NCBI RefSeq assembly: GCF_002863005.1
Contig: NZ_PKDG01000015.1
Coordinates: 124,001-188,000, forward strand
Length of the DNA: 64,000 nt
DNA from: Pseudoxanthomonas sp.
Lineage (GTDB): Bacteria > Pseudomonadota > Gammaproteobacteria > Xanthomonadales > Xanthomonadaceae
Direction of reading: 5' to 3'
Numbering within the stretch: the stretch's first letter is position 1; each line of letters starts with the position of its first letter. Under the pieces are notes generated by a model, which searched no databases, was not told the origin of the DNA, and was given only the letters and a program-made list of their open reading frames with translations. The position numbers and the translations under genes were made by a program. Below are positions 1 through 9,103 of the stretch, piece by piece.

Positions 1-1
1 G

Positions 2-1288
2 AGCCCGGGCGTGTTCACCGTGCTGGCCCCGCGCGAGCGCGATGTGGAATACCAGGCCGACCACCTCGGCGACCGTTGGGTTATCCGCACGAATGCCGAT
101 GGCGCGACCAACTTCAAGATCGTGACCGCGCCGACCGATTCGACCTCGCGCAAGGACTGGAAGGACTGGATCGCGCACCGCAATGACGTGTTCGTCGAGG
201 GCTTCGAACTGTTCGACGGTTTCAGCGTGGTGGCCGAACGCGCCAATGCGCTGGAGAGCCTGCGCGTGATCAAGGCAGACGGCAGCAGCGACTACGTCAA
301 GGCCGACGAGCCGGCGTACTCGATGGGGCTGTCGGCCAATCCGGAAACCGGCACCGACTGGCTGCGTTACAGCTACACGTCGATGACCACGCCGGCGACG
401 ACCTACGAGATCAACACCAAGACCGGCGAGCGCCGCCAGCTGAAGCAGCAGCCCGTGCCCGGCTACGACGCCTCGAAGTACGTGACCGAGCGCGTGTGGG
501 CACCGGCCCGCGACGGCAAGACGAAAATCCCGGTGACGCTGGTGTACCGCAAGGACGTCGCCCGCGACGGCAAGGCGCCGATGCTGCAGTACGCCTACGG
601 CAGCTATGGCGCGTCGATGGATCCGAACTTCAGCATCACCAACGTCAGCCTGCTGGACCGGGGCGTGGTCTACGCGCTTGCCCATATCCGCGGCGGCCAG
701 GAAATGGGCCGCGCGTGGTACGACGACGGCAAGCTCTACAACAAGGTCAACACCTTCACCGATTTCATCGATGTCACCGACTACCTGGTGAAGGAAGGCT
801 ATGCCGCCAAGGACCGCGTGGCCGCGATGGGCGGCAGCGCCGGTGGCCTGCTGATGGGCGCGGTGTCGAACATGGCGCCCGAGAAGTACAAGGTCATCCT
901 GACCTTGGTGCCGTTCGTCGACGTCGTCACGACGATGCTGGACCCCACCATTCCGCTGACCACCAATGAGTACGACGAGTGGGGCAATCCGGAAGAGAAG
1001 GGCTACTACGACTACATCCTCACGTATTCGCCCTACGACAACCTGCAGGCCAAGGCCTATCCGGCGATGTTCGTCGGCACCGGCCTGTGGGATTCGCAGG
1101 TGCAGTACTGGGAGCCGGCCAAGTACGTCGCCCGCCTGCGCGACCTGAACACCAGCAAGAATACGGTCGTGTTCCGCACCAACATGGAAGCCGGCCACGG
1201 CGGCAAGTCCGGCCGTTTCCGCCAGTATCGCGAGCGCGCGGAGATGTACGCCTTCATGCTCGACCAGCTGGGCGTGGCGTCGAAGTAA
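2..1288 (+). CDS. ptrB: Oligopeptidase B (S9A serine peptidase), 3' part
   Basis: The reading frame is already open at the left edge, so the N-terminal beta-propeller is cut off. Counting from codon 11, the visible part carries the whole catalytic domain: nucleophile Ser276 in GGSAGG, Asp361 in GLWDSQVQYWEPAK and His396 in MEAGHGG. The stretches VPFVDVVTTMLD and EYDEWGNP are typical of oligopeptidase B rather than prolyl oligopeptidase. The family cleaves short peptides after Lys or Arg, usually in the cytoplasm or periplasm; no signal peptide can be judged here. The gene is followed by a strong intrinsic terminator, so it ends its transcription unit. Family assignment is secure; subcellular location is unknown. 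Confidence 0.93.
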   Translation, partial: SPGVFTVLAPRERDVEYQADHLGDRWVIRTNADGATNFKIVTAPTDSTSRKDWKDWIAHRNDVFVEGFELFDGFSVVAERANALESLRVIKADGSSDYVKADEPAYSMGLSANPETGTDWLRYSYTSMTTPATTYEINTKTGERRQLKQQPVPGYDASKYVTERVWAPARDGKTKIPVTLVYRKDVARDGKAPMLQYAYGSYGASMDPNFSITNVSLLDRGVVYALAHIRGGQEMGRAWYDDGKLYNKVNTFTDFIDVTDYLVKEGYAAKDRVAAMGGSAGGLLMGAVSNMAPEKYKVILTLVPFVDVVTTMLDPTIPLTTNEYDEWGNPEEKGYYDYILTYSPYDNLQAKAYPAMFVGTGLWDSQVQYWEPAKYVARLRDLNTSKNTVVFRTNMEAGHGGKSGRFRQYRERAEMYAFMLDQLGVASK

Positions 1289-1308
1289 GCCGCCATGCGA
1301 GCACGAAG

Positions 1309-1339
1309 AAAGCCGGGGCAACCCGGCTTTTTTCTTTTT
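1309..1339 (+). terminator. Rho-independent terminator after ptrB
   Basis: A 9-bp perfect stem (1309-1317 with 1322-1330, AAAGCCGGG/CCCGGCTTT) with a GCAA tetraloop is followed directly by a T-rich run. It lies 20 bases after the oligopeptidase B stop codon. This is the clearest intrinsic terminator in the left part of the window. Confidence 0.85.
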
Positions 1340-1540
1340 CACGGCCAGCCGATGAGCGGCGCTCCAGTGTTGCGGCCCTCCCGCCGATAACCCGGGGAGA
1401 ACAGCAGCGGAACGGAGAGGTGGGCCATGGCGAGGTGGGGCGCGGTCGTCCGCTGCGCGCACGTCGTGTTCGCGCCATCGGCGGCGGATTTGGGGTACAA
1501 GGGCGCGGTGCCCGATACGTCTTCCCCCAGACCCCGCGAT

Positions 1541-1945
1541 ATGCCCGATCCCAAGCCCGCCCGGTTCCGCTGGGCGTGGTGGCTGCTGGCGTACGCCAGC
1601 CTGGGCATGGGCATCCTCGGCGTGTTCGTGCCCGGGTTGCCGACGACGGTCTTCATCCTGATCGCGGCCTATGCGGCCTCGCGCGGTTCGGACCGGTTGC
1701 ATCGTTACCTGGTCACGCACCCGCGTTTCGGCCCGATGATCCACGACTGGTACCTGCATCGCGCGGTGTCGCGGCGCGCCAAGTGGGCGGCGACGTGGGC
1801 GATGCTCGCCTGTGCCGCCCTCCTGGTCGCGCTGATGCTGTGGACCGGATCGCACCGGTGGTGGATGGTCGCGCTTCCCCTTGCGTGCATGGCCACGGTC
1901 GATGCATGGCTGTGGCGGCGTCCCGAGCCGCCACGCCCCGACTGA
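1541..1945 (+). CDS. DUF454 (YbaN-family) inner-membrane protein
   Basis: A 134-residue protein with the DUF454 pattern: an N-terminal membrane segment, the conserved core GVFVPGLPTTVFILIA, a short basic region with HPRFGPMIHDW, then two closely spaced C-terminal membrane segments. The frame is open upstream to 1427, but the ATG at 1541 (MPDPKPARF) gives the family's normal length and places the first hydrophobic helix near residue 10. YbaN-family proteins are small inner-membrane proteins of unknown function. It stands alone between a terminator and lptM, on the same strand as both. Confidence 0.8.
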   Translation: MPDPKPARFRWAWWLLAYASLGMGILGVFVPGLPTTVFILIAAYAASRGSDRLHRYLVTHPRFGPMIHDWYLHRAVSRRAKWAATWAMLACAALLVALMLWTGSHRWWMVALPLACMATVDAWLWRRPEPPRPD

Positions 1946-1973
1946 GCGCCCACCGCATTCATCGGGCTGTGGC

Positions 1974-1979
1974 TATACT
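1974..1979 (+). promoter_or_regulatory. Putative -10 box of lptM (leaderless start)
   Basis: TATACT (5 of 6 matches to TATAAT) lies six bases upstream of the lptM ATG. Transcription from it would begin at or next to the start codon. No clear -35 box was found. Computation of promoter strength was not possible. Confidence 0.4.
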
Positions 1980-1985
1980 CGCGCC

Positions 1986-2195
1986 ATGAACCGGAATGCC
2001 CGCCTTGTCCTTGCCGCCGCCGTGATGGCGGTCCTCTCCGCCTGCGGTGCCAAGGGCCCGCTGTTCATGCCGGAGAAGCCGGTCGAAGAAGCGCCCGTGG
2101 CCCCCGCCGACGCCGTGCCGCCTGCGACCGATGGCGCCCCCGCCGACCCGCCGATCGACCCCGCGACGGTGCCCGCCACCGACGGGAATGGCTGA
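1986..2195 (+). CDS. lptM: LPS translocon maturation lipoprotein LptM (YifL)
   Basis: A 69-residue lipoprotein. A short signal peptide ends in the lipobox LSAC at Cys19, followed by [10 protein letters not shown], the conserved motif of the YifL/LptM family. The rest is a Pro/Ala/Asp-rich tail with no predicted fold. LptM helps the outer-membrane LPS translocon LptDE mature its disulfides in E. coli. Its place immediately upstream of dapF is the same as in E. coli (yifL-dapF), which supports the call for such a short gene. The frame is open upstream, but only the ATG at 1986 places a signal peptide correctly. Confidence 0.85.
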   Translation: MNRNARLVLAAAVMAVLSACGAKGPLFMPEKPVEEAPVAPADAVPPATDGAPADPPIDPATVPATDGNG

Positions 2196-2220
2196 GTCGA
2201 CGCACGCGCGGAGCACGTCG

Positions 2221-3051
2221 ATGCGTTTCACCAAGATGCATGGGGCCGGCAACGACTTCGTCGTGCTGGACCTGCGCGACGGCCTGCCGCCCCCGGATGC
2301 CGCGCTGGCCGCATCGCTCGCCGATCGTCACCGCGGCGTGGGCTGCGACCAGATCCTGACCATCGAACCCCCTCGCAGCGCCGGCGCGGTCGCGGCCTAC
2401 CGCATCTGGAATGCGGACGGCTCGCCTTCCCAGCAATGCGGCAACGGGGCGCGCTGCGTGGCGGCATGGCTGGTGCGCGATGGCGCTGCAGGTGACGTGG
2501 TCTTCCAGGTCGACAGCCCCGTGGCAGCGCACGCGGTGGAGCGCCTCGCCGATGATCGCTATGCGGTTGCGATGGGCGTCCCCGAGTTCGTGCCGGCGCG
2601 CATTCCCCTCCGCGGCTTCGACGACGCGCGCGCCGAGTACGACGCGGATGTGGACGAAGGCGTGCGGCTGCGCTTCGGCGCGGTGTCGATGGGCAACCCG
2701 CACGCGGTGATCGAGGTCCCGTCCGTCGATGCCGCCCCGGTGCTGCACTACGGCCCCTTGCTGCAACGCTCGTGGCACTTCCCGGAATCGGTCAACGTCG
2801 GGTTCGCCGAAGTGGTCGGGCGCGACCGCGTTCGCCTGCGCGTCTACGAGCGCGGCGTCGGCGAAACGCTCGCCTGCGGCAGCGGCGCCTGTGCGGCCGC
2901 GGCCGTGCTGATCCGTCGAGGTCGCGTGGATCGCGACGTCGCCATCGTGCTGCCGGGTGGCGAACTCCGCATCCGCTGGCCGTCCGACGACGCGCCGGTC
3001 ATCATGTCCGGGCCGGCGGCATTCGTATTCGAAGGGGAATGGAAAGCATGA
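2221..3051 (+). CDS. dapF: Diaminopimelate epimerase
   Basis: DapF interconverts LL- and meso-diaminopimelate in the lysine and peptidoglycan pathway in the cytoplasm. The protein is 276 residues, the family's normal length, and begins [15 protein letters not shown] as is typical. The two catalytic cysteines are visible: Cys73 in QQCGNGARC and Cys219 in ACGSGACA, in the two pseudo-symmetric halves. The start at 2221 is 25 bases after lptM. The stop overlaps the next gene's start (ATGA), so DUF484 is probably translationally coupled. Confidence 0.97.
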   Translation: MRFTKMHGAGNDFVVLDLRDGLPPPDAALAASLADRHRGVGCDQILTIEPPRSAGAVAAYRIWNADGSPSQQCGNGARCVAAWLVRDGAAGDVVFQVDSPVAAHAVERLADDRYAVAMGVPEFVPARIPLRGFDDARAEYDADVDEGVRLRFGAVSMGNPHAVIEVPSVDAAPVLHYGPLLQRSWHFPESVNVGFAEVVGRDRVRLRVYERGVGETLACGSGACAAAAVLIRRGRVDRDVAIVLPGGELRIRWPSDDAPVIMSGPAAFVFEGEWKA

Positions 3052-3722
3052 GCGAGACACTCGACAAACTGGGCGCCCACGAGGTCGCAGCGTGGCTGCG
3101 TCGCCACCCGACCTTCCTGAAGCAGTTCCCCGACCTCGCGCTGAGCATGGTGGTACCGCGCGACGAAGGCCCCACGGCGTCGCTGGCCAGCTATCAGCTG
3201 GAAGTCTTGCGCGACAAGAACCGCGAGTTGTCCAAGCGCCTCGGCGACCTGTTCGCCAATGCACAGGAAAACGAGCGCCTGGCCGTGCGCACGCACCAGC
3301 TGGCGCTCACGCTCATGAAACAGAACACCGCGGCCGACACCGTGCGCGCGATGGCGGCGTCGCTGGCCGAAGACTTCAACGGCGACCGCGTCAGCATCGT
3401 GCTGCTGCAGCCAGTGGCTGGGCTGGACGAAGGCGAGTGGCTGCAGGTCATCCCGGCCGACAACCCGCACATGGCCCCTTTCCGCGACTGCCTGCGCGAC
3501 GGTGAGCCGATCTGCGGGCGCCTGCAACCTGAGAAGCATGTGCTGCTGTATGGCGCGCGCGCGGAAGAAGTGGCGTCCTCGGCGCTGCTGCCCTTGCCCG
3601 GCATCGGCCTGGTCGCCGTCGGCAGCCGCGATGGCAATCGTTTCTACCCCGGCATGGGCACGCTGTTCCTGCGCATGATGGGCGAGACGCTGGTGACGGC
3701 GCTGAAGCGGTTCGATGGTTGA
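3048..3722 (+). CDS. DUF484 family protein (YigA-like)
   Basis: A 224-residue cytoplasmic protein of the DUF484 family. It has an N-terminal helical segment containing [12 protein letters not shown], a probable coiled coil near residues 40-85, and a GAF-like C-terminal half. The family lies between dapF and xerC in many gammaproteobacteria, as it does here; its function is not established, although linkage to xerC has led to suggestions of a role in recombination or chromosome dimer resolution. The ATG at 3048 overlaps the dapF stop by four bases; an ATG three codons upstream is possible but less likely. Confidence 0.88.
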   Translation: MSETLDKLGAHEVAAWLRRHPTFLKQFPDLALSMVVPRDEGPTASLASYQLEVLRDKNRELSKRLGDLFANAQENERLAVRTHQLALTLMKQNTAADTVRAMAASLAEDFNGDRVSIVLLQPVAGLDEGEWLQVIPADNPHMAPFRDCLRDGEPICGRLQPEKHVLLYGARAEEVASSALLPLPGIGLVAVGSRDGNRFYPGMGTLFLRMMGETLVTALKRFDG

Positions 3723-3763
3723 GCGCGCGCTGACGCCCGTTGCTGGAATGACGGACCACCGGA

Positions 3764-4642
3764 ATGTACGCAGTCGCCGACTTCCTTGCCCATCTCGAGG
3801 TCGAGCGCCGCGTCTCTGCGCATACGTTGGACGCGTACCGGCGTGACCTCGCCGCGTTGACGGAATGGGCACAGGCCCAGGGCATTGCCCACCTCGTTGA
3901 GGTACATGCGGAGCAGCTGCGCACGTTCGTCGCCAGCGAGCACCGTCGTGGGTTGTCGCCGAAAAGCCTGCAGCGGCGGCTCTCGGCGTGTCGCAGCTAC
4001 TACCAGTGGCTGTTGAAACATGGCCGCGTGGCCGCGAGTCCCGCCGCTGCGCTGCGCGCGCCCAAGGCGCCGCGCAAGCTGCCGCAGGTGCTCGATGCCG
4101 ACGAGGCCGTCCGGTTGGTCGAGGTGCCGACCGATGCACCCCTGGGCAAGCGCGACCGCGCACTGCTCGAACTCTTCTATTCGTCCGGCTTGCGCTTGAG
4201 CGAGCTGTGCGCCCTGCGGTGGCGCGACCTGGACATGGCCGGTGGCATGGTCACCGTGCTGGGCAAGGGCAGCAAGGAGCGCAAGGTGCCGGTCGGCTCG
4301 CATGCGCGCAACGCGCTGGCCGAATGGCGACAGGAGCGACCGTCCGGCAACGAGGGCTTCGTCTTCCCCGGCCGTGCCGAGGGTCCCCTTTCGCAACGCG
4401 CCGTGCAGATCCGCATCAAGCAGCTGGCGCAGCGGCAAGGCCTGTTCAAGCACGTACACCCGCACATGCTGCGTCACAGTTTCGCCAGCCACATCCTCGA
4501 ATCCTCGGGTGACCTGCGTGGCGTGCAGGAGCTGCTGGGCCACGCCGACATCGCGACCACGCAGATCTACACGCACCTGGACTTCCAGCACCTGGCCAAG
4601 GTCTACGACGCTGCGCATCCGCGGGCCAAGCGCAAGAAATAG
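3764..4642 (+). CDS. xerC: Tyrosine recombinase XerC
   Basis: XerC acts with XerD at dif to resolve chromosome dimers. The protein is 292 residues with an N-terminal SAM-like core-binding domain and a C-terminal catalytic domain. Catalytic residues are present: Arg144 in SGLRLSEL, a Lys in GKGSKERK, His234 and Arg237 in HMLRHSF, His260 in LGHADIATTQ, and Tyr269 in IYTHLD. Context (dapF-DUF484-xerC) matches E. coli and argues for housekeeping XerC rather than XerD or an integron or phage integrase. A palindromic repeat follows the stop. Confidence 0.95.
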   Translation: MYAVADFLAHLEVERRVSAHTLDAYRRDLAALTEWAQAQGIAHLVEVHAEQLRTFVASEHRRGLSPKSLQRRLSACRSYYQWLLKHGRVAASPAAALRAPKAPRKLPQVLDADEAVRLVEVPTDAPLGKRDRALLELFYSSGLRLSELCALRWRDLDMAGGMVTVLGKGSKERKVPVGSHARNALAEWRQERPSGNEGFVFPGRAEGPLSQRAVQIRIKQLAQRQGLFKHVHPHMLRHSFASHILESSGDLRGVQELLGHADIATTQIYTHLDFQHLAKVYDAAHPRAKRKK

Positions 4643-4655
4643 GAAAGCCGTAGAG

Positions 4656-4749
4656 CCGTAGGCTGGGATGGAGCAACGCGTAATCCCAGCGCGTGCCTCC
4701 GACATCGCCGGGTTGCTGGGATTGCGCTTCGCTCCATCCCAGCCTACGG
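4656..4749 (+). repeat. GTAG-type palindromic repeat between xerC and hslV
   Basis: A 19-bp perfect inverted repeat (4656-4674 and 4731-4749; CCGTAGGCTGGGATGGAGC and complement) encloses a second 13-bp arm pair with one mismatch (4678-4690 and 4715-4727). The whole would fold into one long hairpin. The GTAG head near the outer end is typical of REP-like chromosomal repeats of Xanthomonadaceae. It may also reduce read-through from xerC into hslV. Confidence 0.85.
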
Positions 4750-4827
4750 CCCCGGGTTGCTTCCAAAGGCCATGCTTGAACCGCGGAGCGGCGTCCCCAC
4801 CTCTGGGGGAACACCCCGGAGGCCTCC

Positions 4828-5379
4828 ATGGACCCCAGCCAGAATCCGAACGTCTTCCACGCCACCACCATCCTGTCCGTGCGCCGCAACGGGCATGTCG
4901 CCGTCGCGGGCGATGGCCAGGTGACGCTGGGCCACACGGTCATGAAAGGCAACGCGCGCAAGGTGCGCCGGCTCGGTCGCGATGGCCAGGTGCTGGCGGG
5001 TTTCGCCGGCGCCGCGGCGGATGCGTTCACGCTGTTCGAACTGTTCGAGGCCAAGCTGGAGAAGCACGGCCAGCTGACACGCGCGGCCGTGGAATTGGCG
5101 AAGGACTGGCGTACCGAGCGCCGCCTGGGCAAGCTCGAAGCGCTGCTCGCCGTCGCCGACAAGGAAACCTCGCTGATCATCAGTGGCACCGGCGACGTCA
5201 TCGAGCCGGAGGACGGCATCATCGCCATCGGCTCGGGCGGTTCCTACGCGTTGTCCGCCGCGCGCGCGCTGCTCGCCCACACCGAGCTCGATGCGAAGTC
5301 CATCGCCGTCGAGTCGCTGAACATCGCCGGCGACATCTGCATCTACACCAACCGCAACGTGGTGGTCGAAGAGCTCTGA
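4828..5379 (+). CDS. hslV: ATP-dependent protease HslV (ClpQ), peptidase subunit
   Basis: HslV is the proteasome-like threonine peptidase that works with the HslU ATPase in the cytoplasm. The 183-residue protein has the mature N-terminus TTILSVRR at Thr13-Thr14, so processing would remove a 12-residue propeptide, longer than the single Met of E. coli. GDGQVTLG and [13 protein letters not shown] are conserved family blocks. The ATG at 4828 was kept because [12 protein letters not shown] is, from memory, the form seen in Xanthomonas relatives; a shorter start is not available in frame. hslU follows after 38 bases. Confidence 0.95.
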   Translation: MDPSQNPNVFHATTILSVRRNGHVAVAGDGQVTLGHTVMKGNARKVRRLGRDGQVLAGFAGAAADAFTLFELFEAKLEKHGQLTRAAVELAKDWRTERRLGKLEALLAVADKETSLIISGTGDVIEPEDGIIAIGSGGSYALSAARALLAHTELDAKSIAVESLNIAGDICIYTNRNVVVEEL

Positions 5380-5417
5380 GCTCCGACGCCCGCTCGCATC
5401 CCAACGACTACATCGCC

Positions 5418-6809
5418 ATGACAGAAAACACTTCATCCACGATGACCCCGCGCGAGATCGTGCAGGAACTCGACCGTCATATCGTCGGCCAGCACGCGGC
5501 CAAGCGCGCGGTGGCCATCGCGCTGCGAAACCGCTGGCGCCGCATGCAGCTGGACACCAGCCTGCGCAACGAGGTGATGCCGAAGAACATCCTGCTGATC
5601 GGCCCCACCGGCGTCGGCAAGACCGAGATCGCGCGGCGCCTGGCGACGCTGGCGAATGCGCCATTCGTGAAGGTGGAAGCCACACGCTTCACCGAAGTCG
5701 GTTACGTGGGCAAGGACGTCGAGCAGATCGTCCGCGACCTCGCCGATACCGCGGTGAAGATGTACCGCGAGCAGGCCAAGGCGCGCATGCGCACCCAGGC
5801 CGAGGAGCGTGCGGAAGACCGCATCCTCGACGCGCTGCTGCCGCGTCGCGAGGGCGCCGGCGGCGGGTTCGGCTTCGGCGCGAACACCGCTACCACCACC
5901 GTCGACATCGGCGCGGAACCGTCGTCGAAGGAATCCGAGACCCGGCAGAAGCTGCGCCGCCAGCTGCGCAATGGCGACCTGGACGAGCGCGAGATCGAAC
6001 TCGAGCTCTCCGCCAACGTCGGCGTCGACATCATGACCCCGCCGGGCATGGAGGAGATGGGCCAGCAACTGCGCCAGATGTTCTCCAACCTGGGCGGCAG
6101 CAAGACCCACAAGCGCACCGTGACGATCAAGGCGGCGCGCCCGCAGCTGGTCGAAGAGGAAGCCGGCAAGCTGGTCAACGAGGACGACATCCGTGCGGCC
6201 GCGATCGAGGCCTGCGAGCAGCACGGCATCGTCTTCATCGACGAAATCGACAAGGTCGCCAAGCGCAGCGGCAACGTCGGCGGCGCCGATGTCAGCCGCG
6301 AGGGCGTGCAGCGCGACCTGCTGCCGCTGGTGGAAGGCAGCAACGTGTCGACCAAATACGGCACGGTGAAGACGGACCACATCCTGTTCATCGCGTCCGG
6401 CGCGTTCCACCTGGCCAAGCCGAGCGACCTGATCCCGGAGCTGCAGGGTCGTTTCCCGATCCGCGTCGAGCTGTCGGCACTGAGCAAGGACGACTTCATC
6501 CGCATCCTCACCGAGCCGAAGGCGGCGCTCAGCAAGCAGTACGTGGAGCTGATGAAGACCGAAGGCGTCGCGTTGCGTTTCAGCGATGATGCGATCGACC
6601 GTCTCGCCGAGATCGCCGCGCTGGTCAACGACCGCCAGGAGAACATCGGCGCGCGCCGCCTGCATACGGTGCTGGAGCGTTTGCTCGATACCCTCAGCTA
6701 CGAAGCCCCCGATCGCGATGGGCAGAGTGTGGTCATCGACCGTGCCTACGTCGACGCGCACCTCGGCGAACTGGTGCAGGACCCCGACCTGAGCCGCTAC
6801 ATCCTGTAA
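5418..6809 (+). CDS. hslU: ATP-dependent protease ATPase subunit HslU (ClpY)
   Basis: HslU is the AAA+ unfoldase that feeds substrates to HslV. The 463-residue protein has Walker A GPTGVGKT at 62-69, the pore motif GYVGKD close after it, the intermediate domain with its charged coiled region, Walker B VFIDEID at 272-278, and a C-terminal end LSRYIL that fits the tail inserting into HslV. The frame is open far upstream, overlapping hslV, but the ATG at 5418 ([15 protein letters not shown]) is the family's normal start. hslVU is a two-gene operon here, ending at a palindromic repeat. Confidence 0.97.
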   Translation: MTENTSSTMTPREIVQELDRHIVGQHAAKRAVAIALRNRWRRMQLDTSLRNEVMPKNILLIGPTGVGKTEIARRLATLANAPFVKVEATRFTEVGYVGKDVEQIVRDLADTAVKMYREQAKARMRTQAEERAEDRILDALLPRREGAGGGFGFGANTATTTVDIGAEPSSKESETRQKLRRQLRNGDLDEREIELELSANVGVDIMTPPGMEEMGQQLRQMFSNLGGSKTHKRTVTIKAARPQLVEEEAGKLVNEDDIRAAAIEACEQHGIVFIDEIDKVAKRSGNVGGADVSREGVQRDLLPLVEGSNVSTKYGTVKTDHILFIASGAFHLAKPSDLIPELQGRFPIRVELSALSKDDFIRILTEPKAALSKQYVELMKTEGVALRFSDDAIDRLAEIAALVNDRQENIGARRLHTVLERLLDTLSYEAPDRDGQSVVIDRAYVDAHLGELVQDPDLSRYIL

Positions 6810-6813
6810 CAAC

Positions 6814-6881
6814 GTAGCGTGCGCCCTGCGCACGACCGCATGAACCCCTCGATACGCGGTCGTGCGCGCAGCGCACGCTAC
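6814..6881 (+). repeat. GTAG-type palindromic repeat after hslU
   Basis: A 26-bp inverted repeat (6814-6839 and 6856-6881) with a short mismatched core and a 16-base loop. The outer end is GTAGCGTGCGC on one arm and its complement on the other. It starts five bases after the hslU stop. It is of the same general design as the other GTAG hairpins in the window but a different sequence family. Confidence 0.85.
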
Positions 6882-6921
6882 GCATGCGACAATCGCGGCC
6901 GTATCCACTTCCCGATCCCCC

Positions 6922-7260
6922 ATGTCGACGCTGCCGCCGTGCCCCCAATGCCAGTCCGAGTACAGCTACGAGGACGGCGGCCACCTGGTGTGCCCGGAGT
7001 GCGGCCACGAATGGTCTGCCGATGCCGCCGCCGCCGGCGATGAAGCGCGTGTCATCAAGGACGCGAATGGCACCCTGCTGCAGGACGGCGACACCGTCAC
7101 CGTCATCAAGGACCTGAAGGTGAAGGGTTCGTCGCTGGTGGTGAAGGTCGGCACCAAGGTCAAGAACATCCGCCTGGTCGACGGCGACCACGACATCGAC
7201 TGCAAGATCGATGGCATCGGCGCGATGAAGCTCAAGTCGGAGTTCGTGCGCAAGGCCTGA
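6922..7260 (+). CDS. yjdM: PhnA/YjdM-family zinc ribbon protein
   Basis: A 112-residue protein. The N-terminus forms a zinc ribbon with Cys7-X2-Cys10 and Cys24-X2-Cys27; the C-terminus is the PhnA domain ([15 protein letters not shown] ... [10 protein letters not shown]). The family is often annotated as alkylphosphonate utilisation protein PhnA, but the E. coli member is not needed for phosphonate use and its role is unclear. No phn gene is nearby. The ATG at 6922 places the first CxxC near the N-terminus as in homologues. Confidence 0.92.
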   Translation: MSTLPPCPQCQSEYSYEDGGHLVCPECGHEWSADAAAAGDEARVIKDANGTLLQDGDTVTVIKDLKVKGSSLVVKVGTKVKNIRLVDGDHDIDCKIDGIGAMKLKSEFVRKA

Positions 7261-7303
7261 CACCCGCGTTTCACATCATCCTCGACGGACACGGAACGAC
7301 CGC

Positions 7304-8620
7304 ATGCAAATCCCTTCGCAGGCATCTCCGGACGGCAAGGTACGAACGGTGCTGGTGGTGGGTGGTGCGGGGTTCATCGGTGGCTACTTGGTGGCGGCGC
7401 TGCGCCGCCATGGCTGGCGCGTCCTGCGGGCCGTGCGGCCGAAGGGAAATCGGCTCGCAGATGACGAACGCCCTTGCGACCTGCAGGCGATGCGGCTGCC
7501 GGAGGATTGGGTGCCGCTGCTGGACGGCGTGGAGGCGGTGGTCAACGCCGCAGGCATTCTCCGCGAGGAAGCGGGGCAGACCTTCGAGGTCGTGCACGTG
7601 GCCGCGCCGCTGGCGCTTGCGAAGGCCTGCGTGGCGCGCGGCATCAGGCGCTTCGTGCAGGTATCCGCCCTGGGCCTGCCCGAGGATGGGCCGTTCATTG
7701 CCTCCAAACATCGTTTCGACGAACAACTCGGCGGGCTCGCGCTGTCGTCCGTCGTGCTGCGTCCGTCGGTGGTCTATTCGGTAAGCGGCTCCTACGGCGG
7801 AACCTCGCTGTTGCGTGCATTGGCGGGCTTTCCCGGCGCGCAATGGCTGCCGGGCGACGGTCGATGGCAGGTGCAGCCCGTTGCGGCGGAGGATCTGGGC
7901 GAACTGGTCGCGCGCGCGGCCGACGACACGGTCAGTGGGATTTACGAAGTGGGCGGCCCCACGCCGATGTCGTTGCGCGACTACCAGCAGCAATGGCGAC
8001 GTTGGCTGCGCATTCCCGGAGAGCGCGTGGTGGCCGTGCCCGAGGCCTGCGTGTCGCTTGCCGTGGCGACGATGGAGGCGGTGGGCCGCGGACCGGTGGG
8101 ACGGACGATGTGGCGCATGCTGCGAAAGGGCAATACCACCGCGCCGGATGCGACAGAGCGGCTGGAGGCCACTTTCGGCCTGCGGCCTCGCGCGCTCGCC
8201 GAGGCGCTGGGCCAGGCGCCCAGCCAGGTGCAGGATCGTTGGCAGGCGCAGCTCTACTTCCTCGCGCCCGCCTTGCGTTGGGCCGTGGTGGGCTTGTGGC
8301 TGCTGTCGGCGCTGGCCGGCTTCATCACGCCGGCGGCAGACATCCTGCGCCTCGCGGCGGATACGCCGCTGGCGGCCTGGGATCCGGTGATGCTGGCGCG
8401 CGTGGGTGGGGCGGCCGACCTGGTGCTCGGCCTCTGGTTGGCGAGTGGTTGGCGATCGCGGACCGCTGTCGGCGCGATGCTGCTCTTGTTGCTCGCCTAC
8501 ACGCTGGTGCTGGGCGGCTTGGTGCCTGCCTCGTGGTGGGACCCGCTGGGTGGCATGGCGAAGAATCTGGTGCTGCTGCCTTCGTTGGCGGTGCTGTGGG
8601 TCCTGACGGAGCGGCGCTGA
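7304..8620 (+). CDS. SDR oxidoreductase with C-terminal DoxX-like membrane domain
   Basis: A 438-residue fusion. Residues about 15-220 form an atypical short-chain dehydrogenase (NAD(P)-binding GGAGFIGGYL, NmrA or complex I NDUFA9 type), with VSALGLPEDGPF and the conserved SKHRFDEQL further on. The last 130 or so residues hold four hydrophobic segments like a DoxX domain. The fusion is a known architecture in proteobacteria with unknown substrate. The next gene, a DUF2269 membrane protein, starts one base after the stop, so the two are almost certainly co-transcribed and probably act together at the inner membrane. Confidence 0.88.
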   Translation: MQIPSQASPDGKVRTVLVVGGAGFIGGYLVAALRRHGWRVLRAVRPKGNRLADDERPCDLQAMRLPEDWVPLLDGVEAVVNAAGILREEAGQTFEVVHVAAPLALAKACVARGIRRFVQVSALGLPEDGPFIASKHRFDEQLGGLALSSVVLRPSVVYSVSGSYGGTSLLRALAGFPGAQWLPGDGRWQVQPVAAEDLGELVARAADDTVSGIYEVGGPTPMSLRDYQQQWRRWLRIPGERVVAVPEACVSLAVATMEAVGRGPVGRTMWRMLRKGNTTAPDATERLEATFGLRPRALAEALGQAPSQVQDRWQAQLYFLAPALRWAVVGLWLLSALAGFITPAADILRLAADTPLAAWDPVMLARVGGAADLVLGLWLASGWRSRTAVGAMLLLLLAYTLVLGGLVPASWWDPLGGMAKNLVLLPSLAVLWVLTERR

Positions 8621-8621
8621 G

Positions 8622-9086
8622 ATGACCTACCTGTGGGTGAAATGGATCCATATCCTCGCTTCGACGCTGCTGTTCGGCACCGGGCTGGGTATCGCGTTCT
8701 TCATGTGGCTCGCGCACCTGCGTGGCGATGCGCGCGTGATCGCCGCGACGGCGCGGACGGTGGTGATCGCCGACGCCTGCTTCACCGCGCCGGCGGTCGT
8801 CGTGCAACTGGCCACGGGCGTCTGGCTGACGCATCTGCTCGGCCTGCCGCTGGACGTCTTCTGGGTGAAAGCGGCGCTGATGCTGTTCTTCGTGATCGGC
8901 GCGTGCTGGTTGCCCGTGCTGTGGCTGCAGGTCCGCGCGCGCAACCTCGCCCAACGTGCCGTTGCGGATGGCGCGCCGCTGCCGCCTGCGTATCACCGCG
9001 CCATGCGGTGGTGGTTCTGGCTGGGTTGGCCGGCCTTCCTCAGCGTCATCACCATCTTCTGGCTGATGGTGATGAAACCCAGCTGA
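8622..9086 (+). CDS. DUF2269 family inner-membrane protein
   Basis: A 154-residue protein with four membrane segments and family blocks WVKWIHILASTLLFGTGLG and the central FTAPAVVVQLATGVWL. DUF2269 has no proven biochemical role; these proteins often sit beside DoxX-like SDR genes, as here with one base of spacing. The gene is convergent with the deaminase gene, leaving 17 bases between the stops. Confidence 0.87.
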   Translation: MTYLWVKWIHILASTLLFGTGLGIAFFMWLAHLRGDARVIAATARTVVIADACFTAPAVVVQLATGVWLTHLLGLPLDVFWVKAALMLFFVIGACWLPVLWLQVRARNLAQRAVADGAPLPPAYHRAMRWWFWLGWPAFLSVITIFWLMVMKPS

Positions 9087-9103
9087 TCCAGCACCCGGCG
9101 AGC

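Noticed and set aside
1427-1540. Upstream start for the DUF454 gene
   Set aside because: The additional 38 residues have no similarity to the family and no RBS; ATG 1541 matches family length.
3764-4749. xerC followed by a palindrome considered as an integron integrase with an attC site
   Set aside because: The gene context (dapF-DUF484-xerC) is that of the housekeeping recombinase and the hairpin is of the GTAG repeat type found at several other sites; there is no cassette array.
4668-5417. Extension of the hslU frame upstream through hslV
   Set aside because: This is hslV read in a different frame; hslU homologues start at the ATG at 5418.
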